A program made the translations under genes and the position numbers. Shown one piece after another: positions 43,614 to 51,815 of a stretch of DNA of 64,000 nt. The notes under the pieces are model-generated. The model did not search any database. It worked only from the letters and a program-made list of their open reading frames with translations, and was not told the origin of the DNA. Within the stretch, counting starts at the first letter, position 1; each line of letters opens with the position of its first letter. Origin of the DNA: Alloclostridium intestinigallinarum (GTDB lineage Bacteria; Bacillota; Clostridia; Christensenellales; UBA3700); the NCBI GenBank assembly GCA_904393845.1, contig CAJFNB010000001.1:1-64000 (forward strand), written 5' to 3'.

Positions 43614-44429
43614 ATGCCGAAAGAAAAAAATGAAGCAGCAAATAAAGACATTGCGGGACTCAATATCCACGAGAAGCTTTTAAAGATAGCCGATATGGCT
43701 GGCGTGCTCAGAAAGAACCGCGAAGGATTTAACTATAAATACACAGACGAAGCGGAAATTCAAGCAAAAATAACGGCAGGAATGCAAAAGTATAAAGTGA
43801 TGCTCTACCCTTCGATTGTCCCGGGAACATTAAATATATTCCCCCACCATTATGAGAAACCCAAAACTCGTAAAGAGAAGGAAAAGGTCATCGACTATAC
43901 GGTTCCCGTGAATGAAATTATCGTTTCTTGCGAAGTTGAATACCTTTGGGTAAACGCCGACAACCCCGAAGAGAAAGTTACCAGATACTGGGCATACATC
44001 GGACAAATGGAAGACGCTTCACAGGCGTTCGGAGCGGGTGCTACTTACGGAAACAGATACTATCTTTTAAAAGCATTGCAACTCGCAACCACGGAAGACG
44101 ACCCTGACGAATATCGCTCTAAACAAAAGAGAGCCCTCCAAGAAGAAGAGGATAAAGAAGTGAGGGAAGCCAAAGAAAAAGCCGAAAAGGTTCTCAAAGA
44201 GGCAAAGGCCGAAGTAGTCGCTTCGGGTACAGCTCTTATATCAAAAGGAGTGGCGAAAGAAGAGATAAGTAAAATTGTTGCCGAGTTGAATAATGGCAAC
44301 GGAAATCCGAACTCGATAAAAGACCTCGATACCGCAAAAAGAATCAAGGAAGCTCTTGATAATTTCCAACCTCAACCGCAACAACAAAAAAGAACTCAAA
44401 GTAAAAAAGGAGAAACAACAGAAAAATGA
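43614..44429 (+). CDS. ERF-family single-strand annealing recombinase
   Basis: 271 residues. The N-terminal 170 residues carry ERF features: IHEKLLKIADMAGVL, NYKYTDEAEIQAKI, TRYWAYIGQMEDASQAFGAGATYGNRYYLLKAL, and ATTEDDPDE at the end of the core. The C-terminal third is a charged helix. Phage ERF proteins pair complementary strands during recombination and replication. The ssb and nuclease genes follow immediately, forming the usual recombination cassette. AAAGGAGG lies before the ATG. Confidence 0.9.
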   Translation: MPKEKNEAANKDIAGLNIHEKLLKIADMAGVLRKNREGFNYKYTDEAEIQAKITAGMQKYKVMLYPSIVPGTLNIFPHHYEKPKTRKEKEKVIDYTVPVNEIIVSCEVEYLWVNADNPEEKVTRYWAYIGQMEDASQAFGAGATYGNRYYLLKALQLATTEDDPDEYRSKQKRALQEEEDKEVREAKEKAEKVLKEAKAEVVASGTALISKGVAKEEISKIVAELNNGNGNPNSIKDLDTAKRIKEALDNFQPQPQQQKRTQSKKGETTEK

Positions 44430-44830
44430 TATTTTGTAACGGACAAATTTACGCAAAAGTTTGGAAGGCGACACCGGCAGAAAACGGAAAATACATAGAC
44501 CTCAGAATCAGCACATCCGAAAAAGGCCAAGATGGTAATTTCGTCAATTCTACTTGGTTTCCAAGGGCAATAGGACATGCCGCGAACTCTCTCAAAGGTG
44601 TAAAAGACGGCGACCGCATTTTAATAACTAAGGCGAAATTCACCAACGAATCTCGTGAAATAAGCGAAGGAAATCGCCGTTCTTATTTCAATTTCCGAAT
44701 TCTTGAAGCAAAAATTCTATCGGAAGATAACCAACATCAGTCTTCGCACGATGCTGAAGCAGTAAAGAAAGAGCCCACTTTGCCTCCTTCTGCCCCCATT
44801 ATCGATGAGGCGGAAGACTGTCCTTGGTAA
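44426..44830 (+). CDS. ssb: Single-stranded DNA-binding protein
   Basis: 134 residues with a short OB-fold (ICNGQIYAKVWKATP, RISTSEKG, NSTWFPRAIGHAANSL, GDRILITKAKF) and an acidic tail ending EDCPW, which replaces the usual DDIPF tip used to recruit replication partners. Overlaps the ERF gene by four bases and the nuclease gene by seven. Confidence 0.85.
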   Translation: MIFCNGQIYAKVWKATPAENGKYIDLRISTSEKGQDGNFVNSTWFPRAIGHAANSLKGVKDGDRILITKAKFTNESREISEGNRRSYFNFRILEAKILSEDNQHQSSHDAEAVKKEPTLPPSAPIIDEAEDCPW

Positions 44831-45567
44831 GCACAGGAAAAGAACGATATAGCTTCACGAAACTTTCCTCATTTAACAATTGCAAATATGGCTACAAGCT
44901 TACTTATATCGACCACTGTAAAGGTATAGGCAACTGCTTCAGTTCTTACGGCAGTCATGTCCATTCGATTATGGAACGATATGCCAAAGGGGAACTCAAT
45001 CTTTGGGACTTGCCGTCTGTTTACGAATGGGAGTTCGACTCGGCAGTCCCTGAGAGTTTCCCTAAAAGCCGTTTTTGCAAAGATATGCGCAAGTTGTATT
45101 ATGAACAAGGGCTCACGTTCTTAAATAACTTTTCCGGATATGATGAAATCGACATTTTGGGAGTGGAAGAAACCTTTGAGTATCCTATTGATGATTGGAT
45201 ATTCACCGGTGTCATAGACCTTATAATCCGAGATAAAGACGGGAAGCTTATCGTCCAAGACTACAAATCAAAATCAGCTTTTAAAAATAAAGCAGAGCAA
45301 GCAGAATACGCAAGACAGCTGTATCTTTATTCTCTCTATGTAAAAGAAAAATATGGAAAATATCCTGACTTATTGCGTTTTGTAATGTTCCGTAAAGAGA
45401 ATATAATAGACATCCCCTTTAACGCGGCAGGAGCAGACGAAGCCGTTGGTTGGGCTAAGGAAACCGTTAAAAAAATACGCGAATGTGATGACTTTTCGCC
45501 GTCTTGCGAAGAATTTTTTGCCGAAAACTTATGTAACCACAGAGAATATTGCATCAACAGAATTTAA
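44824..45567 (+). CDS. PD-(D/E)XK nuclease, Cas4/RecB-like with cysteine cluster
   Basis: 247 residues from a TTG that overlaps the ssb stop. The N-terminal SFTKLSSFNNCKYGYKLTY is the RecB-nuclease opening. The active site is FTGVIDLI followed by IVQDYKSK (D-x-K), and QLYLYSLYV is the conserved helix. One cysteine near the N-terminus and three near the end (SPSCEEFF, LCNHREYC) match the iron-sulphur pattern of Cas4/AddB-type exonucleases. It likely supplies a resected strand for the ERF protein. Confidence 0.87.
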   Translation: MVSTGKERYSFTKLSSFNNCKYGYKLTYIDHCKGIGNCFSSYGSHVHSIMERYAKGELNLWDLPSVYEWEFDSAVPESFPKSRFCKDMRKLYYEQGLTFLNNFSGYDEIDILGVEETFEYPIDDWIFTGVIDLIIRDKDGKLIVQDYKSKSAFKNKAEQAEYARQLYLYSLYVKEKYGKYPDLLRFVMFRKENIIDIPFNAAGADEAVGWAKETVKKIRECDDFSPSCEEFFAENLCNHREYCINRI

Positions 45568-45582
45568 AGGAGGTGAATACCT

Positions 45583-47547
45583 ATCTTTGTAGAAAAGGAA
45601 CAGATACAAAAAGCTAAAGCGAAGCTCGGAGATAGGAACGCCGACATAATAGCAGAGCTTCTGCATGTGGAAAAATGGGATGAAAAAAATAAAAAAGGAT
45701 GCTGTCCGTGGCATTCGGAAGACACTCCGAGTTTTATATATAACCCCAAAACTTATAGTATGCATTGTTTCGGATGCGCACGCAATACTGACATCATTGA
45801 TGCATACATGCACACAGGTTTAACCTATATAGAAGCGGTACAAAAGCTCTTCGAAGAAGCAAAAATACAATACACCTTCGGCGAAGTGGGGGTGAAAACC
45901 AAACATCAATATCATTATCCTACCCTCGACGAGTTGAACGAAAAAAGCCACGCGAGTGCTTATCTTGAAAAGAGAAAAATTTCCAGGGAAACTATCGACA
46001 AGCTTGATATCCGAGAAGATTCTCATGGTAATATCTCCTTCAATTATTACGACACAAACGATGTCCTTTGTATGGTTAAATATCGCCCTTCTCATAAAAT
46101 TCCGAAAGGGTCGGGAGAAATAAAAAGCTGGTGCCAAAAAGGAGCGGATACAACTCCCCTTTTGTATAATATGAACCGCGTGAATATTACGCAACCTTTA
46201 TTAATTACAGAAGGGGAACTCGATGCCGCTGCCGCAATTGAAGCTGGATACACAAACGCCGTTTCGGTTCCTTTTGGTGCGAACAACTACTCCTGGATAG
46301 AGGAAAATTTCGATTGGCTTGAACAATTCGATGAGATAATAATTTGCTCGGACAACGACGAACCGGGAATAAAAATGCAAAAGGAATGTATTTTCAGACT
46401 TGGTTCGTGGCGAACGAAAGTAGTCGATGTGCCAAGGATACATACCGACCCCGTCACAGGGAAAACCATCCCGATGAAAGACTTGAACCATGTTCTGTAC
46501 TACGAAGGGAAAGATGCAGTTATAAACCTCATACATAATGCGAAAGACTCTCCCGTGGATAGCGTTTCAGATTTTTCAGACATTTCAAACATTGATCTGG
46601 ATGAAATTGATGGAGTAAAAACCGGCATAGAAGAAATCGACAGCAAGCTCATGAAACTCTTTTATGGCTCATTTACGATTATAACCGGGGTCAACGGTTC
46701 TGGTAAAAGTAGTTTTATATCTCAATTGATATGCAATTCCTTAGACGATGGCAAAAACGCATTTCTCTATTCAGGGGAACTACCTAATTTTCAGTCAAAA
46801 AACTGGATAAATTATATATTCTCCGGACAACGTAATTTGAGGGAATACAACATAAGCGGCGCCCAGTATTGGAAAGTAACACCCGAAGCGCAAGCAAAAA
46901 TCAACGAATTTTATAAAGGGAAACTGTTTATCTACAAAGACGGGTATGACCACCGCGTAGATTCTATTTTACAGGCAATGGAAGACACAACTCGAAAATA
47001 CGGTTGCAAGTTCCATCTTATAGATAATCTTACATCGGTCAATCTCGGGGCAAATGACCAAAATAAGTTCCAAAAGCAAGAAGAATTCGTCACAAGGTTA
47101 ATTGATTTTGCCAAAAAATTCAATGTTGCCGTAGTGCTTGTGGTTCACCCCCACAAGCTGGACACAATGCGAAGATTGACAAAAATGGACATACAAGGTA
47201 TTTCCGCAATCATAGACCTGGCGCATAGAATTATCAGTCTATATCGCGTTACAGCGGCTGATAAGAAAGGTGAACCCAGTAAAAAAGGAAATGGCTGGTA
47301 CAAAGAGCCTATCAAATACGACGTGCTCTGTGACATCCTCAAGGATAGAATGCTGGGCTTCGAAGGCAGTACGACGGGGTTATATTACGATCGTCCCTCA
47401 AGACGTTTTTTTGTCGATGAAAAAACTCTCGACAAGAAATATAAGTGGGACGATGCCGAATACGACTCCCCGCTCCCATTCCCACCGCCCCAACTTAACA
47501 CACCTGCCGATGATGAAATTTACGGTACGATAAAGGAGGCTACATGA
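45583..47547 (+). CDS. Bifunctional primase-helicase (T7 gp4-like), apparent AUC start
   Basis: The product holds a DnaG-type zinc finger (CCPWH...CFGC), a TOPRIM primase core (ITEGELDAA, ICSDNDEPG) and a DnaB-type RecA helicase with Walker A GVNGSGKSS. It would make primers and unwind DNA at the phage fork. The conserved helix before the zinc finger (EKEQIQKAKAKLGDRNADIIAELL) is in frame but has no ATG, GTG or TTG. The only usable codon between a strong AAGGAGGTGA and that helix is ATC at 45583, nine bases from GGAGG. The next normal start, GTG at 45667, would delete the helix. From ATC the protein has 654 residues. Confidence 0.88.
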   Translation: MFVEKEQIQKAKAKLGDRNADIIAELLHVEKWDEKNKKGCCPWHSEDTPSFIYNPKTYSMHCFGCARNTDIIDAYMHTGLTYIEAVQKLFEEAKIQYTFGEVGVKTKHQYHYPTLDELNEKSHASAYLEKRKISRETIDKLDIREDSHGNISFNYYDTNDVLCMVKYRPSHKIPKGSGEIKSWCQKGADTTPLLYNMNRVNITQPLLITEGELDAAAAIEAGYTNAVSVPFGANNYSWIEENFDWLEQFDEIIICSDNDEPGIKMQKECIFRLGSWRTKVVDVPRIHTDPVTGKTIPMKDLNHVLYYEGKDAVINLIHNAKDSPVDSVSDFSDISNIDLDEIDGVKTGIEEIDSKLMKLFYGSFTIITGVNGSGKSSFISQLICNSLDDGKNAFLYSGELPNFQSKNWINYIFSGQRNLREYNISGAQYWKVTPEAQAKINEFYKGKLFIYKDGYDHRVDSILQAMEDTTRKYGCKFHLIDNLTSVNLGANDQNKFQKQEEFVTRLIDFAKKFNVAVVLVVHPHKLDTMRRLTKMDIQGISAIIDLAHRIISLYRVTAADKKGEPSKKGNGWYKEPIKYDVLCDILKDRMLGFEGSTTGLYYDRPSRRFFVDEKTLDKKYKWDDAEYDSPLPFPPPQLNTPADDEIYGTIKEAT

Positions 47548-50500
47548 GAATTTTCCAAAACTATCATAAGCATTCTATGTATACAAACGTCAGAATTTCC
47601 GATTCGGCGGTTACCCCGGAAGCATATGCTTTGCGCGCAAAAGAACTTGGGCATACCATTGTTTCTTCTTGTGAGCACGGATGGCAAGGTAATTACTTCG
47701 AGACTATCGAAATAGCAAAAAAATACGGTCTTAAACCATTGATTGGCGCAGAGGCCTATTGGGTTAAAGACCGTTTTGAAAAAGACAGAAGCAACTGCCA
47801 TATGTTTATCGGAGCAAAAAACGAACGTGGAAGGCAGGCTCTGAACGACGTGCTCTCCGAAGCAAATCTCACAGGCTTCTACGGGCAACCGAGGCTTGAC
47901 ATCCCTTTAATTCTCTCTCTTCCAAAAGACGATGTCATAGTCACGTCAGCCTGTATAGCCTATTGGAGATATGAAGACATAGAACAGATAACGGCTGAGT
48001 TTGCCAACCACTTCGGCAAAAACTTTTTCTTAGAGGTTCAATACCACAACACCCCGTCCCAAAGAGAATTAAATCAACGAATCTTGAAACTTCATAACGA
48101 GCTGAAAATCCCGTTGATTATGGGGTGCGACAGCCATTACATATACCCCGAACATGGACAAACCAGAAGTGATTTTCTAGTTTCTAAGGGCTTGTCATAT
48201 CCAGATGAAAAAGGATGGTTTTTAGACTACCCCGATGGTGATACGGCATATCAACGTTTCGCCACCCAATGCGTATTAAGTGATAGCGAAATATGCGACG
48301 CGATGGACAACACAAACGTGTTTTTGGATGTCGAAGAATATGATACGCCTATCTTCAATTCCGAAATAAAAATGCCGTCGCTCTACCCTAACGCCACACA
48401 AGGTGAAAAGAACGAAATATATAAACAGCTGGTGTGGCAAGGATGGAAAGAGTACAGAAAACAAGTTCTTGAAGATAGGTGGGCTCATTATGAAGACGAT
48501 ATTAAAAAGGAAATGCAAATCGTCTTCGATACCAACATGGCCGACTACTTTATCAATAACTATTATATAATACGCAAAGGTAAGGAAAACGGGGGCTGGC
48601 TTACCAAGTCAGGCAGGGGGTCGGCAGTATCTTTTATAACAAATATGTTGCTAGGGTTTACCGAAGTAGATCGTATTGCGGCAAAAACCCACATGTATCC
48701 AGAGCGTTTTATGAGCACTACCCGTATATTGGAAAGTGGTTCGCTCCCCGACATAGACTTCAACTGCGCCCCCGTCGAGCCTTTCGCCCGTGCGCAAAAA
48801 GAAGTTCTCGGGGACGACCACTCGTATCCGATGATAGCGTATGGAACAATGCAGAAATCGGCGGCATGGAAATTATATGCAAAATCACAGGGAATCCCAT
48901 TTGAGATAGCCAATGCCGTTTCAGAACAAATACGCAAATACGAAAACGCAATTAAACACGCTCAGGAAGACGAAAAAGAAGCCGTTGACATTTTTGATTA
49001 TATCGACAGAGAGTATCGGGACATCTACGAAAGAAGCAAAGATTATCTCGGACTTGTTACATCTTGGAGTATTGCCCCCTGCTCATATCTCCTGTATTCC
49101 GGGAGCATTCGAAAAGAAATAGGGCTCGTCAAAGTCAAGGATAACATCTGTTGCATTATGGACGGGCATTGGGCTGAAAAATGCCACTTTCTGAAAAACG
49201 ATTTGTTAAAGGTCTCGGTCGTGGACTTGATATATCGAGCCTATCACCGAATAGGTATGGAACCACCGACTGTCAACGAACTGCTAAAGATGTGCCCGCC
49301 CGACGACCCCGCGTGGGAAATTTACGAGCTTGGTTGCACCTTGGGTATCAATCAATGCGAACAGCCGGGAACATCGGCACGCGCAGGCAAATATAAGCCG
49401 AAAAACATATCGGAATTGGCCGCTTTTGTCGCGGCAATACGCCCGGGATTCAAATCAATGTACAAAACTTTCGAAAGCAGAAAGCCGTTTGCCTATGGTG
49501 TAAAAGCGTTCGACGATTTAATACAGACGGAAGAAATGCAAAACAGCTTTATTCTTTATCAAGAGCAAGAAATGGCAGCTCTGAATTACGCCGGGCTAGA
49601 TATGAGCGAATGCTACACCGCCATCAAAAACATTGCGAAAAAGCGCACGGATAAAGTCTTGGCGTACAAAGAGATGTTTGTAAACGGCGTTTCAAAAAAG
49701 TTAATGAGGGTCGAAAACAAAGACGAGAAAACCGCAATTGAACTCGCAACAACCCTGTGGACAATTATAGAAGACTCTGCCAATTACTCGTTCAATGCTT
49801 CCCACGCATACTGCGTAGCGCTCGACAGCTTGTATGGTGCGTGGATTAAGGCTCACCACCCTCTTGAGTTCTACGAAGTGATGCTTACTATCGCAGAAGA
49901 GAAAGGTGATAAAGATAAAATGAACGCCCTTAAAAACGAGGCTGAAAGTTTCTTCTCGGTAAAATTCCCGCCATTCAGATATGGACAAGACAACCGGCAA
50001 ATTAAAGCCGACTCCTCCTCTAATTCGATTATTAACTCCATATCATCCATCAAGGGGTTTAATGTCAGCGCGGGAGAAATTTTGTATAACTGTGCCCAAC
50101 AACATTTTTCTTCGTTTATTGATGTATTGAGTTGGCTCAGCTCAAAAGGATTTAAAGAAGCAAAAGTCAAGCCCTTAATCCTCATAGGATATTTTCAGCA
50201 ATTCGGGAACATCAACAATTTATTGTTTCTCCTGGACTCTTGGAAATTATTCAAGGAAGGCGAAGCCAAGCTTATACGAAAGGATAAAGTTAAGCACAAT
50301 ATCATCAACGACATTTTAAAAGAAAAATGTATGGCTGAAGCAAAGAACGGGGCTGAAAGTACGAATTACAAGGTCGCAGGGCTTTGTGAAGAATGTTTAA
50401 AAGAATTGGAAAAGCGAATCACGGAACAACCATTGCCCGCTCCCTCGGTTAAAGAACAAGTCAACAACTCCCTCGATATTTTAGGGTATGTAGATGTCGT

Positions 50501-50753
50501 CACCAATAACCCCGATGACAGAAAACGTTTATTGATAACCGATGTAACGAAAATGGAAGACAGTTCAGGCAAGACTTGGGGATACAGGATTGGGACACAT
50601 AGTATTGGCACCGGCAAATCCGCAAGAGTGACTATTCGGGCTGCTAAGTTCGCGCAATCACCAGTTAAGCCAGGAGATATTCTTTACGCTACCGAGGTAT
50701 ATCAAAACAAAAGTGGCTATTGGTATCTTATATCTTATAGAAAAGAAATATAG
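47544..50753 (+). CDS. C-family DNA polymerase (DnaE-like) with PHP domain
   Basis: 1069 residues, with the ATG overlapping the helicase stop. The N-terminal PHP domain has HKHS, CEHG, IGAEAYW and GCDSHY. The polymerase palm has KSGRGSAVSF and, at residues 402-407, PDIDFN. Bacterial enzymes have PDxDxD here, so the second catalytic Asp (Asp403 in E. coli) is Asn407. The third acidic residue is likely in LKNDLLKV. The C-terminal OB-type region (VDVVTNNPDDRKRLLITDV) follows a helix-hairpin-helix-like segment. It resembles the replicative polymerase of SPbeta-type phages. With the primase-helicase, SSB and nucleases it gives the phage most of its own replisome. Confidence 0.92.
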   Translation: MRIFQNYHKHSMYTNVRISDSAVTPEAYALRAKELGHTIVSSCEHGWQGNYFETIEIAKKYGLKPLIGAEAYWVKDRFEKDRSNCHMFIGAKNERGRQALNDVLSEANLTGFYGQPRLDIPLILSLPKDDVIVTSACIAYWRYEDIEQITAEFANHFGKNFFLEVQYHNTPSQRELNQRILKLHNELKIPLIMGCDSHYIYPEHGQTRSDFLVSKGLSYPDEKGWFLDYPDGDTAYQRFATQCVLSDSEICDAMDNTNVFLDVEEYDTPIFNSEIKMPSLYPNATQGEKNEIYKQLVWQGWKEYRKQVLEDRWAHYEDDIKKEMQIVFDTNMADYFINNYYIIRKGKENGGWLTKSGRGSAVSFITNMLLGFTEVDRIAAKTHMYPERFMSTTRILESGSLPDIDFNCAPVEPFARAQKEVLGDDHSYPMIAYGTMQKSAAWKLYAKSQGIPFEIANAVSEQIRKYENAIKHAQEDEKEAVDIFDYIDREYRDIYERSKDYLGLVTSWSIAPCSYLLYSGSIRKEIGLVKVKDNICCIMDGHWAEKCHFLKNDLLKVSVVDLIYRAYHRIGMEPPTVNELLKMCPPDDPAWEIYELGCTLGINQCEQPGTSARAGKYKPKNISELAAFVAAIRPGFKSMYKTFESRKPFAYGVKAFDDLIQTEEMQNSFILYQEQEMAALNYAGLDMSECYTAIKNIAKKRTDKVLAYKEMFVNGVSKKLMRVENKDEKTAIELATTLWTIIEDSANYSFNASHAYCVALDSLYGAWIKAHHPLEFYEVMLTIAEEKGDKDKMNALKNEAESFFSVKFPPFRYGQDNRQIKADSSSNSIINSISSIKGFNVSAGEILYNCAQQHFSSFIDVLSWLSSKGFKEAKVKPLILIGYFQQFGNINNLLFLLDSWKLFKEGEAKLIRKDKVKHNIINDILKEKCMAEAKNGAESTNYKVAGLCEECLKELEKRITEQPLPAPSVKEQVNNSLDILGYVDVVTNNPDDRKRLLITDVTKMEDSSGKTWGYRIGTHSIGTGKSARVTIRAAKFAQSPVKPGDILYATEVYQNKSGYWYLISYRKEI

Positions 50754-50762
50754 GAGGAATAC

Positions 50763-51647
50763 ATGAAAGAAATTCTTATAATTAACGGTTCCGGCGGAGT
50801 CGGAAAAGGAGAATTTGTAAAAGCCCTTAAACGATTTGCGACGGTGAGATACATCAGCATCGCCGATAAAGCAAAAAGTATAGCTAAAGACATCGGGTGG
50901 GATCAGCAAAAACGGGAAAGAGATAGAAAATTCCTTTACGACTTGAAACATCTGATAGATGAATACAATGATTACAATTATCATTACGTTCAGGAAGAAA
51001 TCAACAAATTTTTGAAAAAAAGATATGAAGAAATTCTGTGTATTGATATGCGTGAAAAGGAACAAATTGAGAGAGCTAAAGCTGATTTCGGAGCAAAAAC
51101 CATATTGGTAACTCGTCCCGATGTTGCCCAAATCACATCCAACCCCGCGGATAAAAATGTCAATGATATTGAATACGACTTCACCGTTGATAACGATGGA
51201 AATTTGAACGATTTGTTATTAACCGCACGAAACATCGTCGAAATCCTTAGACAACAATGGAGGGCTACACACAAAGCTACAAAACCAAACGAGTATAACA
51301 AAGTCATATACATAAGCCACCCGTTCGGTGGGGAACAAAAAAATATCGAAGATATTGAAAGAATAATTCTTTCTCTTATCAAAGATCTGCCGGACTATCT
51401 GTTTCTCTCCCCTTGTCATGCATTCGGATACCAATACAAAGAACTTGATTACGAACAAGGACTTTCCGAATGTATCTGGCTACTTGACCAGGCAGATGAA
51501 ATGTGGGTATTCGGAGATTGGGAAAATAGTAAGGGTTGCTTTGCGGAAATTGATTACTGCGAAACAATGCATATACCATATCACATATTCAAAAATAAGG
51601 AGGAAGCATTAAATGAAGGTAACACTTTACACGACCGGTTGTCCTAA
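50763..51647 (+). CDS. Nucleotide kinase fused to a DUF4406 / deoxyribosyltransferase-like domain
   Basis: 294 residues. Residues 1-165 are a P-loop kinase (INGSGGVGKGEF), probably acting on deoxynucleotide monophosphates. Residues 180-285 (YISHPFGGEQKN, LSPCHAFG, WLLDQADEMWVFGDW, GCFAEIDYCE) match the DUF4406 / nucleoside 2-deoxyribosyltransferase fold. It lies between the polymerase and the ribonucleotide reductase genes, and a role in dNTP supply or base exchange is a fair inference. Overlaps the glutaredoxin gene by 35 bases. Confidence 0.8.
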   Translation: MKEILIINGSGGVGKGEFVKALKRFATVRYISIADKAKSIAKDIGWDQQKRERDRKFLYDLKHLIDEYNDYNYHYVQEEINKFLKKRYEEILCIDMREKEQIERAKADFGAKTILVTRPDVAQITSNPADKNVNDIEYDFTVDNDGNLNDLLLTARNIVEILRQQWRATHKATKPNEYNKVIYISHPFGGEQKNIEDIERIILSLIKDLPDYLFLSPCHAFGYQYKELDYEQGLSECIWLLDQADEMWVFGDWENSKGCFAEIDYCETMHIPYHIFKNKEEALNEGNTLHDRLS

Positions 51648-51813
51648 ATGTACGGTCTTAAAAGCCAAATTGGACGCCAAAGGGATTGCTTACACTGTAG
51701 AAAGCAATACTGAAGAAATGGCCAGGAGGGGGTTTGATTATCTCCCGATGCTTGAAGTTGACGATATAGTTTACGACTTTGCCAAAGCCGTAAAATGGGT
51801 AAATGAGAGGTGA
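51613..51813 (+). CDS. Glutaredoxin/NrdH-like thiol-disulphide protein
   Basis: 66 residues with the active site CPKC at residues 9-12 (YTTGCPKCTVLKAKLD) and a cis-Pro loop YLPMLEVDD. This size and motif match NrdH-type or small glutaredoxins that reduce ribonucleotide reductase. AAGGAGG precedes the ATG. It overlaps the kinase gene and is followed two bases later by nrdD. Confidence 0.88.
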   Translation: MKVTLYTTGCPKCTVLKAKLDAKGIAYTVESNTEEMARRGFDYLPMLEVDDIVYDFAKAVKWVNER

Positions 51814-51815
51814 TT

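Noticed and set aside
47544..50753. Intein in the phage polymerase or NrdD
   Set aside because: Both proteins have normal lengths for their families and no splicing-junction motifs were seen.
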